Of a stretch of DNA of 64,000 nt, positions 44,134 to 52,685 are shown in pieces; position 1 is the first letter of the stretch; the number at the start of each line of letters is the position of its first letter. The stretch covers positions 1 to 64,000 of the forward strand of contig NZ_LIRF01000004.1 of the NCBI RefSeq assembly GCF_001297705.1, written 5' to 3'. Source of the DNA: Chryseobacterium sp. ERMR1:04. GTDB taxonomy: Bacteria; Bacteroidota; Bacteroidia; Flavobacteriales; Weeksellaceae. The notes beneath the pieces were generated by a model, which saw nothing but the letters and a program-made list of their open reading frames with translations, was not told the origin of the DNA and ran no database searches. Made by a program: the position numbers and the translations under genes.

Positions 44134-45186
44134 ATGAGCAAAGAACTTCCCAACTTTAAATATGAATTAGAGAAAAAAGAACCTCGCCTTGGACCTGGCG
44201 GAATTACAAGAGGTGTTTCTGTAAAGGAATTTGAAGCTTCGCAAAATCTGGCAGGAGTAAGTATGCATTTGGAACCCGGAGCCATCCGTGAGCTTCATTG
44301 GCATGCCAACGCCGCAGAATGGGGCTATGTTTTGGAAGGAAGAATGAGAACTACCGTTATTGATCCTGAAGGGAATGTTTCTATAGACACTTTTAATCCC
44401 GGTGACGTCTGGTATTTCCCAAGAGGGTTTGGGCATGTTTTGCAATGTATCAGCAGTGAAGCCTGTCATTTTATTCTTTTCAATTTTGATTTTATTCTCA
44501 TATTTGATAATGGTGATTTTTCAGAAGATCATACGTTCAGTATTACCGATTTTATTTCCAGTGTTCCTGTAGAAATTGCAGCACAAAATTTAGGAATAAC
44601 TGAAGAAGAGGTTAAAAAATTATATCAAGGGGAAGCTTATTTTGCACAATGTAAACTTCCTGATATTCATTCCGGATTGGCGTCGCCCAGAGCTGAGATT
44701 TCGTTAGTTTCTAAGCACCGCTACCCTCTTGGAGCTCAACAGCCGGTGGTAGTTCCTGGTGGAGGTTTGCAGAAAGTGGTTACTCAAAAAGAATTTGATA
44801 TTGCCAAAACCATCACCGGAAGCATTTTTGAGATAGAACCTGGTGGATTACGAGAAATGCACTGGCATCCTAACGCAGACGAATGGCAATATTACATTCA
44901 GGGAAAAGCTGAAATGGGCGTTTTCTTGGCGGAAGGACAATTTGTAAAAGATGAGTTTAATAAAGGTGATGTTGGCTATGTTCCCATGGGAGCCGGACAT
45001 TATATTAAAAATATAGGTACAGAAAAATTAATTGTCTTGCTTGGATTTAATAATGGTTTATATGAAGCCATTGATCTAAGCAGCTGGATCAGTGGAAATC
45101 CTAAGGATATTTTGAAAGGTAATTTTGGCGTTGGTGATGAAATTATTGATCAATTTCCAACTTCAGATAAGTTTATCATTACATAA
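44134..45186 (+). CDS. Oxalate decarboxylase-type bicupin
   Basis: The 350-residue protein has two cupin domains, each with a complete manganese site: His55, His57, Glu62, His101 (HWHANAAEW), and His243, His245, Glu250, His289 (HWHPNADEW). The first domain has a lid loop SEDHTF (130-135) where B. subtilis OxdC has SENS. Its Glu131 aligns with the catalytic lid Glu162, which favours decarboxylation of oxalate to formate and CO2 over oxidation. There is no signal peptide, so the protein is cytoplasmic. No oxalate transporter or formate dehydrogenase is adjacent, so activity on another small acid is possible. Flanked by copies of one repeat. Confidence 0.85.
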   Translation: MSKELPNFKYELEKKEPRLGPGGITRGVSVKEFEASQNLAGVSMHLEPGAIRELHWHANAAEWGYVLEGRMRTTVIDPEGNVSIDTFNPGDVWYFPRGFGHVLQCISSEACHFILFNFDFILIFDNGDFSEDHTFSITDFISSVPVEIAAQNLGITEEEVKKLYQGEAYFAQCKLPDIHSGLASPRAEISLVSKHRYPLGAQQPVVVPGGGLQKVVTQKEFDIAKTITGSIFEIEPGGLREMHWHPNADEWQYYIQGKAEMGVFLAEGQFVKDEFNKGDVGYVPMGAGHYIKNIGTEKLIVLLGFNNGLYEAIDLSSWISGNPKDILKGNFGVGDEIIDQFPTSDKFIIT

Positions 45187-45248
45187 TATATACTAAGTCT
45201 TTATTAAAACCGTTAACCATTAAATGAAGCAAAGGTTTTAAATATAAG

Positions 45249-45353
45249 CCTGTTTAAATTATTTACAAAATTTAACCGCAAAAGGCACAAAATCTATTAT
45301 TGAATCATTTAATAAAGTTGAGCTATTTGAAAACAATGCTTACAAAAGAATAA
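45249..45353. repeat. MITE-like element, left-half copy
   Basis: CCTGTTTAAATT, TTTAACCGCAAAAGGCAC, ATTGAATCATTTAATAAAG and TACAAAAGAATAA follow the order of the left half of the element at 43788-44020. The right inverted end is missing. With the other copy it forms a direct repeat on either side of the bicupin gene. Confidence 0.6.
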
Positions 45354-45454
45354 ATTAAGTAAAATACATAGAGGTGAGTTCGTTTTTCGGAATGACTAAA
45401 AGCTCTAAAAAGTATTCAAAAATATTGTATTAAAGTTATGTGATTAGTGAAAGT

Positions 45455-45481
45455 AAAAGGCTCCCAAATTGAGAGCCTTTT
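45455..45481 (-). terminator. Terminator of the acyl-CoA dehydrogenase unit
   Basis: AAAAGGCTC pairs exactly with GAGCCTTTT around a nine-base loop, five bases past the stop codon at 45486. The minus-strand side ends in T-rich sequence. Confidence 0.78.
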
Positions 45482-45485
45482 GCTA

Positions 45486-45851
45486 TTATTTCATATTCAC
45501 TATTTTGTCTACAACATAGGTTGTATTTCCTCTCCATGGCAGAGCCCCGTTGTACTCTTTATAATGAAGATCAAAAGATTTCCCGCTGTTTAGCTCCAGT
45601 TGTTTAAAAACTTCCGGATCTGAGACAGAAAACTCAAATTCATAACTTGTAATACTTCCCGCTTTACCTCTTCCGAAACCTTCCTGAATTAATTTGCCTT
45701 CATAGGTTTTGAAAACATAACCTTTTTTAATGGCATAATTCAGATAACCGGATTTTACTCCTTCTCCGAAAACAAAGAAATATTTATACCAGATAAATAC
45801 TCCTAACAACAGTAAAACAACGCCGAGGGTGATCCAAAAAGATTTTTTCAT
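45486..45851 (-). CDS. Conserved membrane-anchored hypothetical protein
   Basis: The 121-residue protein has one N-terminal transmembrane helix (about 5-24) and a small extracytoplasmic domain of about 95 residues. Features of that domain are GYLNYAIKKGYVFKTYEGKLIQ, FEFSV, and a closing WRGNTTYVVDKIV. No catalytic motif was recognised. It follows the acyl-CoA dehydrogenase gene by 26 bases and shares its terminator, so the two are probably co-transcribed. No functional link is evident. Confidence 0.7.
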   Translation of the reverse strand: MKKSFWITLGVVLLLLGVFIWYKYFFVFGEGVKSGYLNYAIKKGYVFKTYEGKLIQEGFGRGKAGSITSYEFEFSVSDPEVFKQLELNSGKSFDLHYKEYNGALPWRGNTTYVVDKIVNMK

Positions 45852-45877
45852 AGTGATATCGTGTGTTTGTTAAGGTT

Positions 45878-47017
45878 TTATTTTGCAATACTTCTCGAAA
45901 TCACAATTCTTTGGATTTCAGAAGTTCCTTCATAAATCTGAGTGATTTTCGCATCACGCATCATTCTTTCAACATGGTATTCTTTTACGTAACCGTATCC
46001 ACCGTGGATCTGTACTGCTTCAATAGTAGTATCCATCGCCACTTGAGAAGAGTATAGTTTTGCCATCGCTCCACTTTCAGAGATGTCTTTACCAGCGTCT
46101 TTTTCTACAGCCGCTTTATAACAAAGCATTCTTGCTGCTGTGATCTGAGTCGCCATATCAGCTAATTTGAAAGCAATTGCCTGGTGGTTGATGATTTCAG
46201 TTTTGAAAGCTTTTCTTGTTTTAGCATATTTAAGTGCCAATTCGTAAGCTCCGGAAGCAATTCCTAACGCCTGAGAAGCAATACCAATTCTACCTCCGTT
46301 CAATACAGCCATAGCAAAATTGAATCCAAATCCGTCTTCACCAATTCTGTTTTCCTTCGGTACTTTTACGTTATTAAAGATCAAAGAATGGGTATCACTT
46401 CCTCTGATTCCTAATTTGTCTTCTTTTGCTCCGATCTCGAAACCTTCCCAACCTCTTTCTACGATAAATGCGTTGATACCTTTATGTTTTTTCTCAGGGT
46501 CTGTTTGTGCAATTACAATATAGTAAGATGCAGTTCCTCCGTTGGTGATCCAGTTTTTGATCCCATTCAAAAGATAATAGTCTCCTTTGTCTTCTGCTGT
46601 CGTTTTCTGAGAAGTAGCATCAGAACCCGCCTCAGGCTCAGATAAAGCGAAAGCACCAATCACTTTACCACTTGCTAATGGCGTAAGATATTTAACTTTC
46701 TGCTCTTCAGACGCAAATTTTTCAAGACCTGCACAAACTAATGAATTGTTTACAGACATTACAACAGCTGCAGAAGCATCGATTTTTGCGATCTCCTCCA
46801 TTGCTAAAACGTAAGAGACACTGTCCATACCTGCTCCACCGTATTTAGGGTCCACCATCATTCCTAAAAGCCCCATTTCTCCCATTTTCTTCACCTGCTC
46901 TGTAGGAAACTTCTGCTCTCTGTCTCTCTCGATAACTTCAGGTAAAAGTTCTGTTTGCGCAAAATCTCTTGCAGCCTGCTGAATCATCAGCTGTTCTTCT
47001 GATAAATTAAAGTCCAT
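45878..47017 (-). CDS. Acyl-CoA dehydrogenase
   Basis: The 379-residue FAD enzyme oxidises acyl-CoA to enoyl-CoA in beta-oxidation or branched-chain amino acid breakdown. The three family domains are in order. Motifs include FALSEPEAGSDATSQ (FAD and substrate contact), WITNGGTASYYIVIAQ, and the C-terminal IQIHGGYGYVKEYHVERMMRDAKI and IYEGTSEIQRIVISR. The Glu of YEGTSE is the usual catalytic base of the short and medium chain group. First gene of a two-gene unit; divergent from the acyl-CoA ligase gene. Confidence 0.95.
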   Translation of the reverse strand: MDFNLSEEQLMIQQAARDFAQTELLPEVIERDREQKFPTEQVKKMGEMGLLGMMVDPKYGGAGMDSVSYVLAMEEIAKIDASAAVVMSVNNSLVCAGLEKFASEEQKVKYLTPLASGKVIGAFALSEPEAGSDATSQKTTAEDKGDYYLLNGIKNWITNGGTASYYIVIAQTDPEKKHKGINAFIVERGWEGFEIGAKEDKLGIRGSDTHSLIFNNVKVPKENRIGEDGFGFNFAMAVLNGGRIGIASQALGIASGAYELALKYAKTRKAFKTEIINHQAIAFKLADMATQITAARMLCYKAAVEKDAGKDISESGAMAKLYSSQVAMDTTIEAVQIHGGYGYVKEYHVERMMRDAKITQIYEGTSEIQRIVISRSIAK

Positions 47018-47258
47018 AAAAATTTAATAATTAGATAGTCGTAAATTTACACTTTTTAACGAAATCTGGAAATAGTATTACAAATTAGGGGTTCGTTGAA
47101 GAATTATGATTCTTAAATATTCATAATATCTCGTTTTACCATGAATAATTCAATATATTATGGCATACATTTTATTAATTTATAACTTCTTGTTTCTAAT
47201 TTCTGTAATTAAAAAAAATGCTTATATTTAGAATTCTTTATAAAATTTATAAAAAATC

Positions 47259-49037
47259 ATGACGATCAAAAGATTATTTGATATACCTCACTACGCTTTA
47301 GAAAAATTTCCTAAGGCTGATATGTTTGTGACGAAATATCATGGAGAATGGAAAAAAACTTCTACACAGGAGTTTATCAATGAAGGAAATAAGATATCAA
47401 GAGGACTTTTAAAGCTGGGTATAAAGCCTGGAGATAAAATCGCTTTGATCACCACCAATTCCCGCACAGAATGGGCAATCATGGACCTTGGGCTTTCCCA
47501 GATCGGAGTAGTTTCCGTACCTGTTTACCCAAGTATTTCCCCTGAAGATTATGAATTTATCTTCACCAATGCTGAAATACAATACTGCTTTGTTTCCGAT
47601 AAAGATCTATTGGCCAAAGTAATGAAAGTGAAACATAATATTCCTTCATTACAGGGTATTTTTACTTTTGATAAGATAAGTGGCGCTGCCAATTGGAGAG
47701 AAATTTTGGATCTTGGAGAAGACGATTCTACCCAAATTGAGATTGAAGAGCTTTCCAATGCCATTAATCCGGAAGATCTTGCTACTATTATTTATACTTC
47801 AGGAACCACAGGAAGACCTAAAGGTGTATTATTAACCCATCATAATATTGTTTCTAATGTATTGGGTTCAATCCCAAGAATTCCTAAGAAAAAAAGCTTA
47901 GATTATAAAGATACGAGAGTACTGAGCTTTTTACCGATCTGCCATATTTTTGAAAGAATGCTTTTCTATCTCTTCCAATATAATGGGTTTTCTATCTATT
48001 TCGCCGAAAGCATCGATAAGATGGGCGAAAACGTAAAAGAAATAAAGCCTCACTACATGAGCGTGGTCCCAAGATTGGTAGAAAAAGTTTACGATAAAAT
48101 TTACAATACAGGTTCTTCTGCAGGTGGATTGAAATCAAAAATCTTCTTCTGGGCCTTACATTTAATTCAGAAAAAGAAAGAAATTTCAAGACCATCGGGA
48201 TTACAGGAAATCATTGCAGACAAGCTCGTCTTTAAAAAGTGGAGAGAAGGTCTAGGAGGCGAAATTATCACGTTAGTTTCAGGTTCTGCGGCTTTGTCTA
48301 CAAGATTGAATTTAATGTTCCAAAACGCCGGTATTCCTATCTTGGAAGGTTATGGCTTAACAGAAACTTCTCCTGTAATTTCTGTGAACAGTTTTGATAA
48401 AATGAAAATAGGAACGGTTGGATTACCTTTGGATAATCTTACCGTGAAAATTCAGGCAGATGGAGAAATTACCGTAAAGGGACCGTCCATTTTTAAAGGG
48501 TATTTTAAAAATGACGAAATGACCAAAGAGGTCTTCACAGATGACGGATATTTCAAAACTGGAGATATTGGACATATCGACAGCGAAGGATTTTTACAGA
48601 TCACTGACCGTAAGAAGGAAATGTTTAAAACATCAGGTGGAAAATACATTGCTCCACAAACGATTGAAAATTTAGCCAAAGCTTCAAAATTTATCGAACA
48701 GATTATGGTGGTGGGTGATGGTGAAAAAATGCCTTGCGCATTCGTTCAGCCAGATTTTGAATTTGCAAAAAGCTGGGCCATGAGAAACAATCTAAGCATT
48801 GGCTCTACTCCTCAGGAAATTGCAAAAAGCCCTGAATTAAAAGATCGAATAGAAAAAGAAATCGAAGGAATCAACGAACATCTTGGAAACTGGGAGAAGA
48901 TTAAAAAAATTGAATTAACTCCCGAAGTCTGGAGCATTGATGCCGGACTCCTTACTCCGACTTTAAAGCTAAAAAGAAAAGCCATAAAAGAGAAGTTTTT
49001 AGATTTGTATAATAAGATGTACGAACATCACGAATAA
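47259..49037 (+). CDS. Long-chain fatty acid--CoA ligase (AMP-forming)
   Basis: The 592-residue enzyme activates fatty acids to acyl-CoA through an acyl-adenylate. Motifs of the adenylate-forming superfamily are clear: IIYTSGTTGRPKGVLLTHHN (P-loop), EGYGLTETSPVI, YFKTGDIGHIDSEG, and ITDRKKEMFKTSGGKYIAP with the C-terminal catalytic Lys region. Length and the TSGG.YIAP segment fit the FadD15-like long-chain group. It is divergent from the acyl-CoA dehydrogenase gene, which would use its product. Confidence 0.94.
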   Translation: MTIKRLFDIPHYALEKFPKADMFVTKYHGEWKKTSTQEFINEGNKISRGLLKLGIKPGDKIALITTNSRTEWAIMDLGLSQIGVVSVPVYPSISPEDYEFIFTNAEIQYCFVSDKDLLAKVMKVKHNIPSLQGIFTFDKISGAANWREILDLGEDDSTQIEIEELSNAINPEDLATIIYTSGTTGRPKGVLLTHHNIVSNVLGSIPRIPKKKSLDYKDTRVLSFLPICHIFERMLFYLFQYNGFSIYFAESIDKMGENVKEIKPHYMSVVPRLVEKVYDKIYNTGSSAGGLKSKIFFWALHLIQKKKEISRPSGLQEIIADKLVFKKWREGLGGEIITLVSGSAALSTRLNLMFQNAGIPILEGYGLTETSPVISVNSFDKMKIGTVGLPLDNLTVKIQADGEITVKGPSIFKGYFKNDEMTKEVFTDDGYFKTGDIGHIDSEGFLQITDRKKEMFKTSGGKYIAPQTIENLAKASKFIEQIMVVGDGEKMPCAFVQPDFEFAKSWAMRNNLSIGSTPQEIAKSPELKDRIEKEIEGINEHLGNWEKIKKIELTPEVWSIDAGLLTPTLKLKRKAIKEKFLDLYNKMYEHHE

Positions 49038-49042
49038 AACAG

Positions 49043-49066
49043 AAACCGTTTCAATTGAAACGGTTT
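49043..49066 (+). terminator. Terminator of the acyl-CoA ligase gene
   Basis: AAACCGTTTCAA followed directly by its exact complement TTGAAACGGTTT and a T run. It starts six bases after the stop codon. Confidence 0.88.
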
Positions 49067-49539
49067 TTTTATTTCATATTACCTGATAGAAGTTTAATTA
49101 AATTCTGATCAAAAAATATTTTAATAATGCATATCCATTTTAAAACCTATTTTTTTTCTTAAATAATTTGAAATATAATATTTAAAAAACTCAATCTAAT
49201 CAAACAGTTACAGTAAGTCTTTTTTCGTGAAAAATAAAAATAACATTTAAACAATTCATCACATTATCACCAAAATACTATATATATTAAAAAAATAAAT
49301 TTACAGCATTTTTATAATATAATTAATTTAAAAAATTACTACGTTTGTAACAACACATATTTGCCTTTTTAAATATACAGAATAAATAGGGTTTTATAAT
49401 ATCATTGCTTAATTCAACCGCTATGGTCTTAAAAGCCGGATCATAAATTTTTCCTGCCTCTTTTCATATATTAAAAATAAGGTTTTATGCCTAACTTTTA
49501 CTGGCCCCCTAAATTAGTATATCCACAAAATAAACAAAG
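49067..49539. other. AT-rich intergenic region, no gene seen
   Basis: About 470 bases of very AT-rich sequence separate the terminator of the acyl-CoA ligase from the next gene. No reading frame, strong hairpin or exact promoter box was found. The drop in GC marks the start of the accessory region that follows. Confidence 0.5.
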
Positions 49540-50466
49540 ATGATTTTTCCAAAAGCAAAAAAAATAGCAAAAGATCTTGACTGGTATAAAACAGAAAGCG
49601 GAGTATTTGGACTTTATAAAAGATACTTTTTCAACGTTTCAGACGCTAGTTTACTAAGTACCCCTCAATTTAAATTTGTTACAGTGACAACTGGCGGCTT
49701 AACAGAAGAACAAAAGACACAAATCAAAACAGAGTTAGCCACGAACAAAAAAAAACTAAAATTTACATCCTTTGAAATTACGGACAATAGCGTTTATTTT
49801 CAATTCACCGAAAACTTGATTTTTACTAAGCTCAAGACTATTTATTCTTTGTTCGACTTTTTGGTTGACCTTTTCAAAAAATTAAATATATCAGAGCAAA
49901 ACAAATGTCACAACTGTGGAACACATCAGAATATTAACTATTATACCCTAAATGATACTGGCATATTACTTTGTAGCACTTGTTTCTACCAGGAAAATAA
50001 CAGATTTCATGAAATTGAAAAAGAAAGAATTTCAAAAGAAAAAAATTATTTGACAGGGTTTTTAGGCTCAATTATTTTTTCTATTCCAGGAATTATACTT
50101 TGGATTTTATTTGCAGTATATTTAGGACGGATTGCTTCTGGAATGGCATTGGTTATCATATTTACAGAACTCTTAGGGTATGATTATTTTAAAGGACCAC
50201 AGGGAAAATTGACAAAATATATTATTTTTATAACCAATATTATAAGCATAATTATTGCAAACATTATGACTGTAATTGCATTACTTGTAAAACAGGGCTT
50301 AACTATACATCATTCAATTTGGGAACTTCAAACAAACCAAGCAATAAAAGACCTATTTTATGAGAATATTATTATTTCTTTTATACTCGCTTCATTTGCT
50401 TGGATTTGGATATTGTTTATAAGAAAAGATGAAAAATTAATTATAAAACCTGCTGATAAATTATAG
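49540..50466 (+). CDS. Hypothetical membrane protein with a CxxC...CxxC zinc-ribbon motif
   Basis: The 308-residue protein is not recognised. Residues 1-115 form a soluble N-terminal domain. A zinc-ribbon-like pair follows, CHNCGT (Cys123, Cys126) and CSTC (Cys145, Cys148). Then come three to four transmembrane helices (about 170-200, 228-250 and 277-297) and a short basic tail. It lies alone on the plus strand at the edge of the accessory region. The ribbon followed by membrane helices suggests a membrane protein with a cytoplasmic metal-stabilised domain; no function is proposed. Confidence 0.65.
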   Translation: MIFPKAKKIAKDLDWYKTESGVFGLYKRYFFNVSDASLLSTPQFKFVTVTTGGLTEEQKTQIKTELATNKKKLKFTSFEITDNSVYFQFTENLIFTKLKTIYSLFDFLVDLFKKLNISEQNKCHNCGTHQNINYYTLNDTGILLCSTCFYQENNRFHEIEKERISKEKNYLTGFLGSIIFSIPGIILWILFAVYLGRIASGMALVIIFTELLGYDYFKGPQGKLTKYIIFITNIISIIIANIMTVIALLVKQGLTIHHSIWELQTNQAIKDLFYENIIISFILASFAWIWILFIRKDEKLIIKPADKL

Positions 50467-50593
50467 AAGCAAAACATAAGCATGAGTTATGAGCTCATTC
50501 ACGAAAAGTAAAAAACAGGAGAATTTATCTCACGACCTAAACGGAGTCATTAACTTTTTTAGCAAGTAGTTCTTTATACTCCAAACGTATGAA

Positions 50594-50756
50594 GCCACAA
50601 ATAGCCAAGCTTCCTCGAAAAGATTTCCTGCCACATTACATAACATGTTGTACTCTTTTTATTTTGGAATAGACGCCTTTATGTTTTAGATTGCCCAATG
50701 TAATCGAAATCAATTTTGCCTTTTCTCCGGTGGTAATTTCAAAATGTTGATTTAAA
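50594..50756 (-). pseudogene. Shredded remnant of a second copy of the 1018-residue accessory gene
   Basis: Three collinear pieces match the inside of the gene at 54563-57619 almost base for base. 50668-50755 matches 56323-56402, about 50640-50668 matches 56088-56115, and 50594-50638 matches 55921-55975 with an 8-base deletion. They correspond to codons about 405-432, 500-510 and 548-566, in the same order and on the same strand, with the sequence between them deleted. The junction GGAATAGACGCC joins at a shared AAT. No frame survives. It is a decayed second copy downstream of the module. Confidence 0.85.
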
Positions 50757-50762
50757 GAGACA

Positions 50763-51218
50763 CTATTTATTTTTACGAGCCCTTTGAAAAATGCATTCGA
50801 TATAATATTTTAGAATATACCCTCCGATTCCTAGAGGAATAAAAGATAAGCATAATAAGATGAAGGGCCCAAACCATAAATGCCAAAATCCTCCCCGTAT
50901 TGCTTTTTGAGAATCTTTAACGTCATAATAAATGATTATATCACCAGACCATTCTTTACTATTACTGCTATAGTCTGAATCAAGTATATAAGATTTCCCC
51001 ATATCATCATAATACTGAATCACTGGGGAATACATCTTTGTTTTGGTTTTTCTCTTTTTACTATCCTTACCATATGACCAACTTTCTTTATACTCTGTTA
51101 TTATCCCAGTTGTTTTAACTCCGTTAGCCACTAAGTTTACATGCCTCACATATTTCTTAATACTATAATAAACCACATCTTCTTGTTTTAGAATTCGCAA
51201 GGCCATTTCACTCAGCAA
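50763..51218 (-). CDS. DUF3592-like membrane protein, possibly shortened at the N-terminus
   Basis: The 151-residue protein carries the DUF3592 pattern: a small beta domain with KTTGIITEYKESWSYG, MYSPVIQYYDDMGKSYILDSDYSS and GDIIIYYDVKDSQKA, then one transmembrane helix (about 113-138). The N-terminal helix usual in this family, and present in the neighbour at 51407, is missing, so it may have lost its 5' end. Function of DUF3592 is unknown. It lies beyond the terminator at 51359-51391 and next to the remnant of the large gene, which suggests it is part of an older, eroded module copy. Confidence 0.65.
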   Translation of the reverse strand: MLSEMALRILKQEDVVYYSIKKYVRHVNLVANGVKTTGIITEYKESWSYGKDSKKRKTKTKMYSPVIQYYDDMGKSYILDSDYSSNSKEWSGDIIIYYDVKDSQKAIRGGFWHLWFGPFILLCLSFIPLGIGGYILKYYIECIFQRARKNK

Positions 51219-51282
51219 AACATCATAGGCCTTTCAGTATTTTTTTAATTAGATTACAAAACAGACCATCATATTTTTTATG

Positions 51283-51345
51283 TTTTGGCTAAAACCGATT
51301 GGTTTTCTCTCTTTATTTAAACGGGCTAAAACCCGTTTCTATTGA
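51283..51345. repeat. Dispersed hairpin repeats, second copy of the 6990-7055 pair
   Basis: TTTTGGCTAAAACCGATTGG is followed by AAACGGG, CTAAAA, CCCGTTT (51319-51338) and CTATTGATAA. Order, orientation and flanking bases match the pair at 6990-7055. One arm of the second hairpin has changed from GCCCG to ACCCG, shortening the stem by one pair. Confidence 0.65.
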
Positions 51346-51358
51346 TAAGGACTCTAAA

Positions 51359-51391
51359 AACCATGTCAAGGTTTCCAATCTTGACATGGTT
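51359..51391 (-). terminator. Terminator of the accessory operon
   Basis: AACCATGTCAAG and CTTGACATGGTT pair exactly around a nine-base loop, and the minus strand continues with TTTTTAGA. It lies 16 bases after the stop of the gene at 51407 and would end the transcript that begins at about 59131. Confidence 0.85.
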
Positions 51392-51406
51392 CTAAAAGAA
51401 AATAAA

Positions 51407-51832
51407 CTAAATAACAGAAGGCTTTCTAGCAAAATACACCACAAGAAAGCAAATCAAACAAAAAACTATTGAAATGCAAGGGACGATATATAATTGAAAC
51501 ATTCCTGTAATAGCCATATCAGGAAAATCTTTTTCATAGTATATTTTTTGTCTTACAGCGCTATAAGATTTACTACTGGAATATTCACCTGAATTTACTT
51601 TGTAGGTATTTCCTTTCTTGTCTTGATATTCATAAATTGGTGCATATAGAAGTGTTTCTCTTCCTGTATCTTTATCTTTTTTCAATTGTTCTTGAAAATC
51701 AATTACAACTCCTTCAGCCGTTTCATAGGTAGTAATGACTTTAATACTTCTGTAGGTAAGGAATATACTGGAAAATAAAAGACTTATGCCTATTATAGAA
51801 AATAGTACTACAGTAAGTTTATCTTTATTCAT
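51407..51832 (-). CDS. DUF3592 domain-containing membrane protein
   Basis: The 141-residue protein has an N-terminal helix (about 8-30), a beta domain with the DUF3592 pattern (AEGVVIDFQEQ, LLYAPIYEYQDKKGNTYKV, SAVRQKIYYEKDFPDMA) and a C-terminal helix (about 112-134). It is the last gene before the operon terminator and follows the gene at 51849 by 16 bases. In polymorphic-toxin and injection-system loci such small membrane proteins may act in immunity; here that is only suggested by position. Confidence 0.72.
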   Translation of the reverse strand: MNKDKLTVVLFSIIGISLLFSSIFLTYRSIKVITTYETAEGVVIDFQEQLKKDKDTGRETLLYAPIYEYQDKKGNTYKVNSGEYSSSKSYSAVRQKIYYEKDFPDMAITGMFQLYIVPCISIVFCLICFLVVYFARKPSVI

Positions 51833-51848
51833 CTTTTCTTCTTAGTTT

Positions 51849-52685
51849 TTAATAATATTCTATTTTTCGAGTGACTAAATATTCTTCTCCATCAGTGCAT
51901 TGTGTTTTTTCTATCCAATTACTATTATCATCATATTTATAAGAACACGTTATTTCGATTTTATTATTTCCGAATGTATTAGTTAATTTTATAGGATCAT
52001 TATTTGAATTGTATGAATAGTATGTTATATTTGGATTAGCTTGTGATATTGTAGAAGTATACTTAATCACTTTTTCATTTTTATTATATTCGAAAGTCTT
52101 GATTTCAAACACTTTATTATCGGAGTCGATTATTTTTTTTTCCTTCAGATTTTGTTTATTATCAAACGTACTTATTGAGGTCTCTGCCAATTTAAATTCT
52201 TTTGTATCTTCATCATATTCATACATTTTTCCTATTTGAGAGTTATTATCATATTCAATATTCATATATAAAGAACTGTTCTTTTTGAATACCTCCTTCC
52301 CGTTTTCAAAACTTCTGACAATCTTCTTTTCTAGCTTATGGGCCTCATTGAACTGATTCTCCATTTCTTGATACTTTTCGCCTGAGCTTTCTCTGAATTT
52401 TTCCATACCTACCAAGAGAGTATCTTTGTAGTGATATCTTTCAATAATTCTCCTCTCGTCCTTTTGAGTACTATAATCCCATATTAAAACACCTTTTTCT
52501 TGTAATTGCCCTTTATGGTTAAAGGTGCTAAATTCTCCATAATTAATATCCCTGCGTTTAAACAATTTATTATTTCTATTAAATTCATAACTGATTATTT
52601 CCTCTGATTTAATTGTTCTTTTCTTATCTTGTCCTTTGTAGATTTGCAATAATAGAATCAAGAATATTAATTTTAATAACCTCAT
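51849..52685 (-). CDS. Exported protein with YD-like repeats
   Basis: The 278-residue protein has a signal peptide (about 1-18, ending YKGQ). The body is a series of beta strands with recurring tyrosine-rich units such as FEYNKNEKVIKYTST, YSYNSNNDPIKLTN and YKYDDNSNWIEKTQ. These resemble single YD/RHS repeats and the MORN-like antitoxin family, but no family can be named. Its ATG overlaps the stop of the preceding lipoprotein gene (TAATG), so it is translated with it. Periplasmic; possibly a further protective or accessory factor of the module. Confidence 0.6.
   Translation of the reverse strand: MRLLKLIFLILLLQIYKGQDKKRTIKSEEIISYEFNRNNKLFKRRDINYGEFSTFNHKGQLQEKGVLIWDYSTQKDERRIIERYHYKDTLLVGMEKFRESSGEKYQEMENQFNEAHKLEKKIVRSFENGKEVFKKNSSLYMNIEYDNNSQIGKMYEYDEDTKEFKLAETSISTFDNKQNLKEKKIIDSDNKVFEIKTFEYNKNEKVIKYTSTISQANPNITYYSYNSNNDPIKLTNTFGNNKIEITCSYKYDDNSNWIEKTQCTDGEEYLVTRKIEYY

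Noticed and set aside
43788..45353. Bicupin with flanking repeats as a composite transposon
   Set aside because: No transposase is present and the right copy lacks one end, so only a cassette-like arrangement is claimed.
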